From an uncultured Ruminococcus sp. (GTDB lineage Bacteria > Bacillota > Clostridia > Oscillospirales > Ruminococcaceae): a stretch of 64,000 nucleotides of DNA. The stretch is taken from NCBI GenBank assembly GCA_947176415.1, contig CAMWQJ010000001.1, forward strand, positions 1 to 64,000, given 5' to 3'. The stretch's first letter is position 1. The number at the start of each line of letters is the position of its first letter. Below, piece by piece: positions 35,124-44,373 of this stretch. The translations under genes were made by a program, and so were the position numbers. The notes beneath the pieces were generated by a model, which did no database searches, was not told the origin of the DNA, and saw only the letters and a program-made list of their open reading frames with translations.

Positions 35124-36398
35124 ATGGGTATGACAATGACTCAGAAAATCCTTGCATCTCATGCAGGACTTGAAAAAGTTCAGGCGGGACAGCTTATTCT
35201 TGCTAATCTGGACTTGGTTCTCGGAAACGATATAACGTCTCCTGTTGCTATAAAGGAGTTTTCAAAACTCAACAAAGAGGGAGTTTTTGACAAGGACAAG
35301 GTTACAATGGTTATGGACCATTTCGCACCCAACAAGGATATTAAAGCCGCTGAACAGTGTAAGATGTGCCGTGACTTCTGCGGTGAAAAGAAAGTAACAC
35401 ACTTCTATGATGTCGGCAAAATGGGCATTGAACACGCACTCCTGCCAGAGCAGGGACTTGTTACCTGTGGTAATGTCGTAATCGGTGCAGACTCTCATAC
35501 GTGTACTTACGGTGCATTAGGTGCGTTTTCAACCGGTGTCGGCTCTACTGATATGGCTTGCGGAATGGCAATCGGTAAGGCATGGTTTAAAGTTCCGTCA
35601 GCTATAAAGTTCAATCTTACGGGCAAACTCCGCAAATACGTTTCAGGCAAGGACGTTATACTTCATATTATCGGAAAAATAGGCGTTGACGGTGCGTTGT
35701 ACCGTTCAATGGAGTTCACGGGCGAGGGACTTTCTTCACTCTCTATGGCGGACCGTCTCTGCATTGCAAATATGGCTATTGAAGCAGGTGCGAAAAACGG
35801 TATATTTGAGGTTGACGAAATAACCCTTGACTATATAAAGGCACACGGCGGTGCAGAGCCTGTTGTATTCAGTGCAGACGAGGACGCTGTATATGATGAG
35901 GTTATAAATATAAATCTCTCCGAAATAGAGCCTACTGTTGCATTTCCACATCTTCCCGAAAATGCAAAGACTTTTGACCAGATAGATGATATAGAAATAA
36001 ATCAGGTTGTAATCGGTTCATGCACAAACGGCAGACTTGAGGACTTACAGGAATCCGCTGAAATCATGAAAGGCAAGCAGTGTGCAAAAGGCGTGCGTGT
36101 TATAGTAATCCCCGCAACACAGCAGATTTATCTTGACGCTATGGAACAAGGACTTTTGAAGATATTCATTGAGGCAGGAGCAGTTGTTTCCACGCCGACT
36201 TGCGGTCCATGTCTTGGCGGACATATGGGTATTCTTGCAAAAGGTGAGCGTGCCGTTGCAACTACAAACAGAAATTTCGTAGGACGTATGGGAGACGTTG
36301 AGTCTGAGGTTTACCTTGCAAGTCCGGCAGTTGCGGCAGCAAGTGCAATAACAGGAAAAATTTCAAGTCCTTGGGAGGTTATGAATTATGAAGTATGA
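35124..36398 (+). CDS. leuC: 3-isopropylmalate dehydratase large subunit
   Basis: 424 aa, the shorter archaeal/Clostridial LeuC type. [4Fe-4S] ligands in VIGSCTNGR and [11 protein letters not shown]; also [21 protein letters not shown]. It isomerises 2-isopropylmalate to 3-isopropylmalate together with LeuD. AAAGGAAT precedes the ATG. The stop overlaps the leuD start by 11 bp. Homoaconitase-type family members look similar, but the setting with leuD and leuB supports leucine synthesis. Confidence 0.95.
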   Translation: MGMTMTQKILASHAGLEKVQAGQLILANLDLVLGNDITSPVAIKEFSKLNKEGVFDKDKVTMVMDHFAPNKDIKAAEQCKMCRDFCGEKKVTHFYDVGKMGIEHALLPEQGLVTCGNVVIGADSHTCTYGALGAFSTGVGSTDMACGMAIGKAWFKVPSAIKFNLTGKLRKYVSGKDVILHIIGKIGVDGALYRSMEFTGEGLSSLSMADRLCIANMAIEAGAKNGIFEVDEITLDYIKAHGGAEPVVFSADEDAVYDEVININLSEIEPTVAFPHLPENAKTFDQIDDIEINQVVIGSCTNGRLEDLQESAEIMKGKQCAKGVRVIVIPATQQIYLDAMEQGLLKIFIEAGAVVSTPTCGPCLGGHMGILAKGERAVATTNRNFVGRMGDVESEVYLASPAVAAASAITGKISSPWEVMNYEV

Positions 36399-36882
36399 GG
36401 GAAATGTTATAAAGTACAAAGACAACGTGGACACGGACGTTATTATTCCTGCACGTTATCTTAATACAAGCGACCATGCCGAGCTTGCTTCTCACTGCAT
36501 GGAGGATTTAGACAAGACTTTTGTCACAAGAGTTCAGAAAGGCGATATTATCATGGCAGGTTTTAACTTCGGCTGTGGCTCGTCGAGAGAACACGCACCC
36601 ATTGCTATAAAGGCAAGCGGAATTTCACTTGTTATCGCAAAGAGTTTTGCAAGGATTTTTTACAGAAATTCAATAAATATCGGACTTGCTATTGTTGAAT
36701 GCCCCGAGGCAGTCGACGGCATAAGCGAAGGCGACCGTGTGGAAGCAGATATGGATAACGGCATTATCCGCAATCTCACGACAGGCAAGGAATATAAAAC
36801 AGAGCCTTTTCCTGAGTTTGTGCAGAAAATCATTGAAAACGGCGGTCTGATTAATTCTATTGCAGAGGGCATTATAAAGTAA
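36388..36882 (+). CDS. leuD: 3-isopropylmalate dehydratase small subunit
   Basis: 164 aa. [16 protein letters not shown] and [41 protein letters not shown] are the swivel-domain signatures. Overlaps leuC by 11 bp and has GGGAGG in front of its ATG. A gene of unknown function follows before leuB. Confidence 0.95.
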   Translation: MKYEGNVIKYKDNVDTDVIIPARYLNTSDHAELASHCMEDLDKTFVTRVQKGDIIMAGFNFGCGSSREHAPIAIKASGISLVIAKSFARIFYRNSINIGLAIVECPEAVDGISEGDRVEADMDNGIIRNLTTGKEYKTEPFPEFVQKIIENGGLINSIAEGIIK

Positions 36883-36936
36883 TTGCTTTGCGGAGTGGGA
36901 AAAAATATTCCTGCTCCGTGCATATGGGAGTTTTCT

Positions 36937-37413
36937 ATGAGTGAAATAATAAAAAATATTGTTGTCGTTGACGATGACGGAACTTTGGAGGGAATTTTCA
37001 CAAGTGAAATTTTTCCAAACGAAGACACACAGGAAATGACTGTATATATACGCAATAAATCTCTGATGGACTATGCGGAAAAATGTATAAGTCATTTCAA
37101 TTCACTTTCTGATGATATTACTGACGAAATATGTCACGGACTTATTGAAAGTTGTCAGGAAGATTATGGTGTAAACGAGGATTTTGAACTTCCTGAATTT
37201 GAAAACGTCAGGGATATTTTAAATTACTGCTGGTTTAATACAATGACAGTTGATATTCCTGAAAATGATGGCATTAACTATGCTGTCGGTGGCGAGAGTG
37301 ACTGGGGCGAAGTTGTCGGATTTACCATAAAAAACGGCGTTCTTGTCTATGTTGGTTTTGACTATGAGGAATACTTATATAATGATTATGAGAATTATGA
37401 AAAATATTTATAA
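36937..37413 (+). CDS. Unknown protein between leuD and leuB
   Basis: 158 aa from the ATG at 36937, which has GGGAG seven bases upstream; an in-frame start at 36883 lacks one. Acidic, soluble, without signal peptide. VVDDDGTLEGIFTSEIFPNEDTQEMTVYI near the start and GESDWGEVVGFTIKNGVLVYVGFDYEEY at the end look like a small beta-rich domain, somewhat like the DUF2262/DUF6985 kind, but I cannot assign it. It sits 10 bp before the leuB reading frame, so it travels with the leucine genes. Confidence 0.65.
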   Translation: MSEIIKNIVVVDDDGTLEGIFTSEIFPNEDTQEMTVYIRNKSLMDYAEKCISHFNSLSDDITDEICHGLIESCQEDYGVNEDFELPEFENVRDILNYCWFNTMTVDIPENDGINYAVGGESDWGEVVGFTIKNGVLVYVGFDYEEYLYNDYENYEKYL

Positions 37414-37431
37414 TAAAGGAGAATGATAGAA

Positions 37432-38505
37432 ATGGAATTTAATATTGCACTTCTAAAAGGTGACGGCATAGGTCCTGAAATAGTGGACAGTGCCGTTGCT
37501 GTACTCGAAAAAGTGGCTGAAAAATTCGGACACAAATTCAATTTCACGCCGTATCTGATAGGCGGTTGTGCATATGATGCAACAGGCGAACCGCTTCCGC
37601 AGGAAACTGTTGACGGCTGTCTTGCAAGTGACAGCGTACTTTTAGGAGCGGTAGGCGGTTACAAGTGGGACAATCTTTCAGGCGACAAGAGACCTGAAAA
37701 GGCTTTACTTGGAATCCGTTCCGCACTCGGACTTTTTACAAATCTCCGTCCCGCACGTCTTTATAATGCACTCCGTTCAGCCTCTCCGCTGAAAGATGAG
37801 ATAGTCGGCGACGGATTTGATTTGATGATTGTACGTGAACTTACAGGCGGTATTTATTTCGGAGACCGTGGCTATCGTCAGGGAAAATACGGCGAGGAGG
37901 CTTTTGATACAGAGGCTTACAGCGTTACGGAAATAGAGCGAATCGGACGAGTTGCTTTTGAAACGGCTATGAAGAGAAACAAAAAACTTTGCAGTATTGA
38001 CAAGGCGAATGTTCTTGAAAGCTCACGTCTCTGGAGAAAGACAATGCACGAACTTGCCGAGGAATACCCCGAAGTTGAATATACGGATATGTTTGTTGAT
38101 AACGGTGCTATGCAGTTGGTGAGAAATCCACAGCAGTTTGATGTAATCGTAACTTCAAATATGTTCGGTGATATTCTTTCGGACGAGGCTTCACAGATAA
38201 CGGGGTCTATCGGTATGCTTGCATCTGCATCGCTCGGAGCAGGTACAAGAGGTATGTACGAACCTATTCACGGTTCAGCTCCCGACATTGCAGGACAGAA
38301 CAAGGCAAATCCGATTGCCACAATACTTTCGGGTGCAATGATGTTGAGATATTCTTTCGGACTTTCGAACGAGGCCGACGCTATTGAAAAAGCCGTTGAC
38401 AAAGTTCTTAACGACGGTTACCGCACTGCCGACCTCATGGGAAGTATGGAGGGTACACCGCTTACCTGTACAGAAATGACCGAAAAGGTATTAGAGGCGT
38501 TATAA
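37432..38505 (+). CDS. leuB: 3-isopropylmalate dehydrogenase
   Basis: 357 aa. NAD-dependent oxidative decarboxylation in leucine synthesis. [47 protein letters not shown], and [34 protein letters not shown] are the expected substrate, metal and NAD-binding blocks. The ATG at 37432 is chosen over 37423 because AAGGAG ends only one base before the latter. Confidence 0.97.
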   Translation: MEFNIALLKGDGIGPEIVDSAVAVLEKVAEKFGHKFNFTPYLIGGCAYDATGEPLPQETVDGCLASDSVLLGAVGGYKWDNLSGDKRPEKALLGIRSALGLFTNLRPARLYNALRSASPLKDEIVGDGFDLMIVRELTGGIYFGDRGYRQGKYGEEAFDTEAYSVTEIERIGRVAFETAMKRNKKLCSIDKANVLESSRLWRKTMHELAEEYPEVEYTDMFVDNGAMQLVRNPQQFDVIVTSNMFGDILSDEASQITGSIGMLASASLGAGTRGMYEPIHGSAPDIAGQNKANPIATILSGAMMLRYSFGLSNEADAIEKAVDKVLNDGYRTADLMGSMEGTPLTCTEMTEKVLEAL

Positions 38506-38509
38506 TTGT

Positions 38510-39721
38510 ATGAATGATAAAATTACTCAACTTTGCAGAAGGTGTAATACAACCACTGTTTTTTGCAATCTCGGGGCAGACAGGGTTATTGTCAATCTCA
38601 TGTGCCTTCTTTCAGACCATGATGAAATATGTGATTTTATCAGGGACTATTCAGACGTAGCGTCGGCACTTTATAAGACAAATATAAATCTGAGTGAATA
38701 TATTCTTAAAGCTGTACTTGAGGACGATAATTTTTATATACGTGGAATAGCACAGGGGAAAGTTTTTGACAGTTACATTGTTGAAGCTGTTGAAAACGAA
38801 CTGAAAATATTTCAGGAACTTTCAAGATTTACTCCCGAAGATGTAACTGCTGATATTGATTATGACGGTTTTCTGCCGAAGTGGAGAACTTCCGAGATAG
38901 ATTTTGTTGCAGAGTATAATAAACGTCTTGAAAATATCGGAAAATTCGGCTATGGAAAATATTCACAGAACAGAATGTTTATTCTCAGAAACGGCGAAAC
39001 AGTTCCCGTGAAATATCCCGATACACAGCGACTTGAACACTTATACGGCTATAACAGGGAACGTCAGGCGGTTATTGACAATACGCTTGCACTTCTTGAC
39101 GGAAAGTCTGCACAGAATGCTCTTCTTTACGGAGACGCAGGCACGGGAAAATCTTCCACCATAAAGGCAATTGTAAACGAGTACGCCGACAGGGGACTGC
39201 GACTTATTGAAATAACCAAGGAGCAGTTAAGGGACATTCCGCAGATTATAGACGAAATAAGCCATAATCCGCTTAAATTCATAATTTTCATAGACGATTT
39301 GACATTTACGTCAGGCGAGGACGGTTTCGGTTCTCTCAAAGCCATGTTGGAGGGGTCATCTTCGGCACGGTCGGACAATACGGTTATATATGCGACAAGC
39401 AACCGCCGTCATCTTGTAAAGGAAACTTTCTCCGAGCGTGACGGCGACGACGTTCACCGCAACGACACAATGCAGGAGCTTATCTCACTTTCGGCACGTT
39501 TCGGTCTGAGGGTTAATTTCAGCAGACCTGACAAGAAGGAGTTTGTCCGCATAGCAGGGGAAATTGCAGTACAGAACGGAATTGAAATAACCGACGGAAA
39601 AGATTTTGAACTGAGGGCAGAACGTTTTGTAATGTCGTCTGGGAACGGTCGTTCACCGAGGACGGCAAGGCAGTTTGTAAATCAGCTTATAAATGAAATG
39701 ACTATGGAGGTAAAAATTTAA
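38510..39721 (+). CDS. DUF815-type AAA ATPase
   Basis: 403 aa. Residues 1 to about 175 form a mostly helical N-terminal part; the AAA module follows: LYGYNRERQAVIDNTLALLDGKSAQNALLYGDAGTGKSST (Walker A GDAGTGKSS), FIIFIDDLTF (Walker B), and a sensor region VIYATSNRRHLV. SERDGDDVHRNDTMQELISLSARFGL is typical of the DUF815 family. Its cellular role is unknown. It starts 4 bp after leuB and ends next to ilvA, so it is part of the branched-chain operon. Confidence 0.87.
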   Translation: MNDKITQLCRRCNTTTVFCNLGADRVIVNLMCLLSDHDEICDFIRDYSDVASALYKTNINLSEYILKAVLEDDNFYIRGIAQGKVFDSYIVEAVENELKIFQELSRFTPEDVTADIDYDGFLPKWRTSEIDFVAEYNKRLENIGKFGYGKYSQNRMFILRNGETVPVKYPDTQRLEHLYGYNRERQAVIDNTLALLDGKSAQNALLYGDAGTGKSSTIKAIVNEYADRGLRLIEITKEQLRDIPQIIDEISHNPLKFIIFIDDLTFTSGEDGFGSLKAMLEGSSSARSDNTVIYATSNRRHLVKETFSERDGDDVHRNDTMQELISLSARFGLRVNFSRPDKKEFVRIAGEIAVQNGIEITDGKDFELRAERFVMSSGNGRSPRTARQFVNQLINEMTMEVKI

Positions 39722-39722
39722 A

Positions 39723-40922
39723 ATGCTTACACTTGACAAAATATATCATGCAAGATATGTGCTGAAAAAAGTTATCAGAGAAACGGACGTTATTCACGCT
39801 CCGAAGATAAATCCTGAATCAGACATATATTTAAAGACGGAAAATCTACAGATAACGGGGTCTTTCAAGGTAAGAGGGGCATATTACAAGATGTCACAGC
39901 TTTCCGAGGAGGAAAAGGCGAGGGGAGTTATTGCCTGTTCAGCCGGAAATCATGCACAGGGAGTTGCACTTTCCGCACAGAAGAACGGAATAAAAGCCGT
40001 AATCTGTCTGCCTGACGGAGCACCGATTTCCAAAGTTGAGGCAACAAAAAGCTACGGGGCGGAAGTATGCCTTGTAAAAGGCGTGTACGACGACGCATAT
40101 GCCGAGGCTCTCAGACAGCGTGACGAACAGGGCTATACATTCATTCACCCGTTTGACGACGAAAACGTTATAGCAGGACAGGGAACTATAGGGCTTGAAC
40201 TTCTCGAACAGGTTGCAGACATGGACGCCGTAATAGTCCCCGTCGGCGGTGGCGGACTTATTTCAGGACTTGCATTTGCTGTTAAAAGTCTTAATCCGAA
40301 TATAAAAGTTTATGGCGTACAGGCTTCGGGAGCTCCGAGTATGTTTAATTCAATTCACGACCACAAAATAGAATGCCTTGACAGTGTTTCGACCATTGCT
40401 GACGGTATAGCCGTAAAAGAACCGGGGGAGAATACTTTTAAATATGTTTCGGAATATGTAGACGATATTGTCACCGTGACAGACGACGAAATTTCCGCTG
40501 CCATACTCGCACTCATGGAACAGCACAAACTTGTAACCGAGGGTGCGGGGGCTGTATCTGTTGCGTGTGCGATGTTCAATAAAGTTCCGATAAAAAACAA
40601 AAAGACTGTTTGTCTGCTTTCTGGCGGAAACATTGATGTTACTATACTTTCAAGAGTTATCAAGAGGGGACTTCTCATGACGGGTCGCACGTGTTCACTC
40701 AATATAGAACTCATAGACAAGCCCGGACAGCTTTTAGGCGTTTCGGAAATAATAGCAAGGCACGGCGGAAATGTAATATCTATACACCATGAGAGAGCAA
40801 ACGAGGGTTCTGCCGTAAACGGCTGTTATCTGCGAATAGTTCTTGAAACACGCAACTACAATCACATAGAGGAAATTAAAAACGCTCTCAGGGAAAACGG
40901 TTTCAAAATCGTAAACGACTGA
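39723..40922 (+). CDS. ilvA: Threonine ammonia-lyase with ACT domain
   Basis: 399 aa. PLP enzyme: GSFKVRGAYYKM carries the Schiff-base Lys, GGGGLISGLAFAVK binds phosphate, and SGGNIDVTIL completes the site. A C-terminal ACT-like domain of about 75 residues begins at LLMTGRTCSLNIELIDKPGQLLGVSEIIARHGGNVISIHHER. This single-ACT form also occurs in catabolic threonine deaminases; the operon suggests supply of 2-ketobutyrate for isoleucine. It starts one base after the DUF815 stop and is followed by ridA. Confidence 0.93.
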   Translation: MLTLDKIYHARYVLKKVIRETDVIHAPKINPESDIYLKTENLQITGSFKVRGAYYKMSQLSEEEKARGVIACSAGNHAQGVALSAQKNGIKAVICLPDGAPISKVEATKSYGAEVCLVKGVYDDAYAEALRQRDEQGYTFIHPFDDENVIAGQGTIGLELLEQVADMDAVIVPVGGGGLISGLAFAVKSLNPNIKVYGVQASGAPSMFNSIHDHKIECLDSVSTIADGIAVKEPGENTFKYVSEYVDDIVTVTDDEISAAILALMEQHKLVTEGAGAVSVACAMFNKVPIKNKKTVCLLSGGNIDVTILSRVIKRGLLMTGRTCSLNIELIDKPGQLLGVSEIIARHGGNVISIHHERANEGSAVNGCYLRIVLETRNYNHIEEIKNALRENGFKIVND

Positions 40923-40943
40923 AATAACGGAGGTAATTTTAAA

Positions 40944-41315
40944 ATGGAAAAAATCCACACAGACAAAGCACCGAAAGCAGTAGGACCTTATTCACAGGCG
41001 GTTATATCAGGGGGAATGGTTTACACTTCGGGACAGATTGCAATTAATCCCGAAACGGACACTATAGAGGCAAAGACAGTTGAGGAGCAGACGGAGCAGG
41101 TTATGCAGAACTTAAAAGCCGTACTTGAGGCTTCGGGGTCTTCATTTGAAAATGCTGTAAAAACAACGTGCTTTCTTGCCGATATGGGAGATTTTGCGGT
41201 ATTCAACGGCATCTACGCAAAATATTTCACGTCTCTTCCTGCGAGAAGCTGTGTTGCCGTAAAGACACTGCCGAAAAATGTTCTTGTTGAAGTTGAAGTT
41301 ATAGCAGAGGTATAA
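40944..41315 (+). CDS. ridA: RidA family enamine/imine deaminase
   Basis: 123 aa. VGPYSQAVISGGMVYTSGQIAINPET, VMQNLKAVLEASGSSFENAVKTTCFLADMGDFAVFNGIY, LPARSCVAVKTLPKNVLVEVEVIAEV: full RidA signature with the catalytic Arg in PARSCVAV. RidA hydrolyses the reactive enamines released by threonine/serine dehydratases, so its place right behind ilvA is a functional match. GGAGG precedes the ATG. A terminator follows. Confidence 0.95.
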   Translation: MEKIHTDKAPKAVGPYSQAVISGGMVYTSGQIAINPETDTIEAKTVEEQTEQVMQNLKAVLEASGSSFENAVKTTCFLADMGDFAVFNGIYAKYFTSLPARSCVAVKTLPKNVLVEVEVIAEV

Positions 41316-41324
41316 ATAAAAATA

Positions 41325-41354
41325 CGGGCGGTTGATTGTCTGACCGCCCTTTTT
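41325..41354 (+). terminator. Terminator after ridA
   Basis: GGGCGGT (41326-41332), 10-nt loop, ACCGCCC (41343-41349), then five Ts. It likely ends the ilv-leu transcript, although nadA begins 19 bp later and may be reached by read-through. Confidence 0.85.
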
Positions 41355-41372
41355 AAAAAAGGAGTTTTTCAT

Positions 41373-42299
41373 ATGAAACTACATGAATTGCAGGAGGAAA
41401 TCCTCAGGCTTAAAAAAGAGACGAATACGGTTATTCTCGCACACAGCTATCAGGCGAGGGAGATTGTCGAGATAGCGGACTTCACAGGAGACAGTTATAA
41501 ATTAAGCGTTGATGCAAAAGGCGTTAAGGCGGACAATATACTTTTTTGCGGTGTACATTTCATGGCAGAGACTGCAAAAATGCTTGCACCGCAGAAGAGA
41601 GTTTTTCTTGCGAATAAAAATGCAGGCTGTCCGATGGCGGAGCAGATGGACGCTGAACTGATTTCAGCCGTCAAGGAGCAAGACCCAGAAAGAACTGTTG
41701 TAGCATATATAAACACGACTGCAAAGTTAAAGACGGTGTGCGATGTATGCGTTACATCGTCAAGTGCAGTAAAAATAGTCAGGGCGATTGACAACGACAA
41801 AATTCTGTTTATTCCTGACTGTAATCTTGGCGACTACGTGAAAAGGAGCATTCCCGACAAAGATATAAAACTTATGAACGGCGGTTGTCCGACACACGCA
41901 AAGATAACCGCAAAGGAAGTTAAAACGGCAAAGGCAGAACATCCGAACGCACTTTTTCTTGTTCACCCCGAATGCCAGCCGTCAGTTGTCGCGCTTGCTG
42001 ACTACGTTGGTTCTACCTCGGGAATAATGGACTATGCCATGAAGTCTGACAAAAAGGAATTTATAATAGGCACGGAGACTTCAATTGCCGAGCATTTGCA
42101 ATATGAATGCCCTGAAAAGAAATTCTACCCCGTGACGAAAGATATAGTTTGCCATAACATGAAAATAACTACACTGCCTGATGTATATAACTCACTCGTC
42201 GGCATAACAGACGGCTCGGCTTTTGAGATTATTATGGACAGCGAACTTATTTCAAAAGCTCGCAGATGTATAGACGAAATGATAAGACTCGGTGGCTGA
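41373..42299 (+). CDS. nadA: Quinolinate synthase
   Basis: 308 aa. VILAHSYQAREIVEIADFTGDSYKLS, GVHFMAETAKMLAPQKRVFL, GCPMAEQMDA, VAYINTTAKLKTVCDVCVTSSSAVKI, PDCNLGDYV, and VHPECQPSVVALADYVGSTSGI are the NadA blocks, with the three cluster Cys. It condenses iminoaspartate and dihydroxyacetone phosphate. The usual partners nadB and nadC are not in the window. AAAGGAG precedes the ATG. Next gene overlaps by 8 bp. Confidence 0.95.
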   Translation: MKLHELQEEILRLKKETNTVILAHSYQAREIVEIADFTGDSYKLSVDAKGVKADNILFCGVHFMAETAKMLAPQKRVFLANKNAGCPMAEQMDAELISAVKEQDPERTVVAYINTTAKLKTVCDVCVTSSSAVKIVRAIDNDKILFIPDCNLGDYVKRSIPDKDIKLMNGGCPTHAKITAKEVKTAKAEHPNALFLVHPECQPSVVALADYVGSTSGIMDYAMKSDKKEFIIGTETSIAEHLQYECPEKKFYPVTKDIVCHNMKITTLPDVYNSLVGITDGSAFEIIMDSELISKARRCIDEMIRLGG

Positions 42300-43335
42300 T
42301 GTGAAAGAAATTCTTGAAAAACTTTACAGCACGGGGGATATTTCCGACTATGAACTTAAACTTTTAATAGAAAACACCGACGGAAATATTTCCGCACTCC
42401 TGACATATTATGCCGATACGGTAAGAAAGAAATATTACGGTAAAAAAGTCTTTCTCCGTGGACTTATTGAAATTTCCAATTACTGTAAAAATGACTGTCT
42501 TTACTGCGGAATAAGGCGGAGCAATAAAAATGCCGTCCGCTATCGTCTGACACGTGAAGATATACTTTCGTGCTGTGAGGAGGGCTATTCGCTCGGATTC
42601 CGTACTTTTGTAATGCAGGGCGGTGAGGACTCTTTTTTTACTGACGACTTCCTGTGCGGTCTGATTTCAGATATAAAAATCAAATATCCCGACTGTGCGG
42701 TTACTCTCTCGCTCGGTGAACGCCCGTATAAAAGCTATAAAGTTCTCAAACAGGCAGGGGCGGACAGGTATCTTCTCCGTCACGAAACGGCGGACAGCGG
42801 ACTTTACGGAAGACTTCACCCCTCTGAAATGAGTCTTGAAAACAGAAAACAGTGCCTTTACAATCTGCATGAAATCGGCTATCAGGTGGGGGCGGGATTT
42901 ATGGTCGGCGTGCCTTTTCAGACGACGGAGAATCTTATTCAGGATATAAGATTTTTACAGGACTTAAAACCTCAGATGATTGGAATAGGGGCTTTTATTC
43001 CGCATCATGATACGCCTTTTGCCCGTGAAAAAAGCGGTACTCTGCAACTCACTTTAAAAATGCTCGGAATCTTAAGGCTTATGTTTCCGAAAGCACTTAT
43101 TCCTGCCACAACCGCACTCGGCACTATATCGCCCACGGGTCGTGAAGAGGGTTTAAAAAACGGCTGTAATGTCGTCATGCCTAATCTTTCGCCAGTTGCA
43201 GTGCGGAAAAAATATGAACTCTACGACAATAAAATCTGCACCGGTGAGGAGTCGGCGGAGTGTGTTTCCGACCTGACAAGGCGTATTGAATCAATCGGCT
43301 ATGAAGTCTTTTCGGGGCGTGGAGATGCAATATAG
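42292..43335 (+). CDS. hydE: Radical SAM maturase HydE-like
   Basis: 347 aa from a GTG at 42292 that overlaps nadA; a GTG at 42301, preceded by GGTGG, is also possible. The radical SAM cluster motif is CKNDCLYCG, followed by RRSNKNAVRYRLTREDIL, MQGGEDSFF, LSLGERPYKSYKVLKQAGADRYLLRHETADSGLYGRLHP, GAGFMVGVPFQTTENLI and IPATTALGTISPTGREEGLKNGCNVVMPNLSP. These match HydE, which helps to build the [FeFe]-hydrogenase H-cluster. hydF and hydG are not in the window. Coupling with nadA is unusual; both are iron-sulfur enzymes. Confidence 0.88.
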   Translation: MADVKEILEKLYSTGDISDYELKLLIENTDGNISALLTYYADTVRKKYYGKKVFLRGLIEISNYCKNDCLYCGIRRSNKNAVRYRLTREDILSCCEEGYSLGFRTFVMQGGEDSFFTDDFLCGLISDIKIKYPDCAVTLSLGERPYKSYKVLKQAGADRYLLRHETADSGLYGRLHPSEMSLENRKQCLYNLHEIGYQVGAGFMVGVPFQTTENLIQDIRFLQDLKPQMIGIGAFIPHHDTPFAREKSGTLQLTLKMLGILRLMFPKALIPATTALGTISPTGREEGLKNGCNVVMPNLSPVAVRKKYELYDNKICTGEESAECVSDLTRRIESIGYEVFSGRGDAI

Positions 43336-43339
43336 ACAA

Positions 43340-43371
43340 AAAAAGGACGGCATTTTTCAGCCGTCTTTTTT
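43340..43371. terminator. Bidirectional terminator after hydE
   Basis: GACGGC (43346-43351), 8-nt loop, GCCGTC (43360-43365), T-run after and A-run before. Confidence 0.8.
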
Positions 43372-43379
43372 GTATTTAC

Positions 43380-44129
43380 TTATTGTTGCGGTTGTGTCGG
43401 ATTTACATTCTCGACTTCGGGAAATCCCTGCGGAGAAGTTGCCCCCTGATTTTCCTGATAATTCTGAACGTCCTGAATCCCCTGAAGTTCCTGCGAGCCT
43501 GCCGACTGATTATTTTCACCCTGATTCTGCTGTACATCGGGAATGCTTGCAACGGGATTTTCAGGAACAGAAACAGGCTCTGTAACTGCCGGTGTCGTCT
43601 CACCGCTTGTTACGTCAACTTTAATCTGCACTTCTATTTCGGGTCTGTTGTTGAATTTAAGAATAATATAGCACGAACCCGCATTTACAGCCGTAACTCT
43701 TCCGAGATTGTCAACCGTTGCAACATTCGGGTCTGAGGTGTTCCAGACTTCATTTGCCTCGCTTACGCCCTCAGGATAGCCGTTTATATACGCCATATCA
43801 GTTTCACCGACGGCAAGCGACATTTCCCTTTTGTCGAGCTGAACCTGTGCAGATAATTCAAGATTTATCTGCGGTAAAGTTGTAATCGGCTCGGTAGGGA
43901 CTTCCGTTGTCGTCTCTGTAACGGTTTCGGTCGTGGTTGTTTCGGTTGTGGCGGTTGTGGCTGTAGTTGTTTTCTTTTTGCTGTCAGGATTTGCAGACTT
44001 GTCCGTACAGGCGTTTGCGATAAGAATAATCAGAATAAGCACGATAAGCGCGATTACTGCGAGCGCACAGAGCTGTCTGCGTCGTAAGATTTCTTTAGTA
44101 ACCTTTTTGTTTGATTTGTTATTATCCAT
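43380..44129 (-). CDS. Membrane-anchored Big2-domain protein
   Basis: 249 aa. A basic cytoplasmic N-terminus, one hydrophobic helix (about residues 18-40), a Thr-rich linker (TTTATTATTETTTTETVTETTTE), then a bacterial Ig-like Big_2 domain at about 93-170 (KREMSLAVGETDMAYINGYPEGVSEANEVWNTSDPNVATVDNLGRVTAVNAGSCYIILKF, with the usual S-x-V-A-T-V-D-x-x-G-x-V-T-A pattern). A Gln/Asn/Pro-rich tail ends the protein. Big_2 domains mediate adhesion or matrix binding. No sortase motif. Surface protein of unknown partner; own promoter at 44236-44264. Confidence 0.8.
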   Translation of the reverse strand: MDNNKSNKKVTKEILRRRQLCALAVIALIVLILIILIANACTDKSANPDSKKKTTTATTATTETTTTETVTETTTEVPTEPITTLPQINLELSAQVQLDKREMSLAVGETDMAYINGYPEGVSEANEVWNTSDPNVATVDNLGRVTAVNAGSCYIILKFNNRPEIEVQIKVDVTSGETTPAVTEPVSVPENPVASIPDVQQNQGENNQSAGSQELQGIQDVQNYQENQGATSPQGFPEVENVNPTQPQQ

Positions 44130-44235
44130 ATTGTTAGTCCCCTTCTTGAATTTGTGATATTGCCATTATACAATGGTAAAAAGTTTTTCAGTACACTGAC
44201 TGAGTTTCCGTTTCAGAAAAAATTACCTCACTTAC

Positions 44236-44264
44236 ATTATATCACAGTATTAAAGAAATGTCAC
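44236..44264 (-). promoter_or_regulatory. Promoter of the Big2-domain gene
   Basis: Minus strand GTGACA, 17-bp spacer ending GTGA, TATAAT. It leaves a 5' UTR of about 100 nt. The rest of the gap 44130-44373 is AT-rich without a visible gene or terminator. Confidence 0.55.
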
Positions 44265-44373
44265 GTACTTTTATAAAATTTTCGCACATTGACTGATTAT
44301 GAATATAATTTTTGTTGTTTTTTGCCAAAATAAATCAGAACATATATTCAATTGCGGAGTGTGTAGAGCCTTA

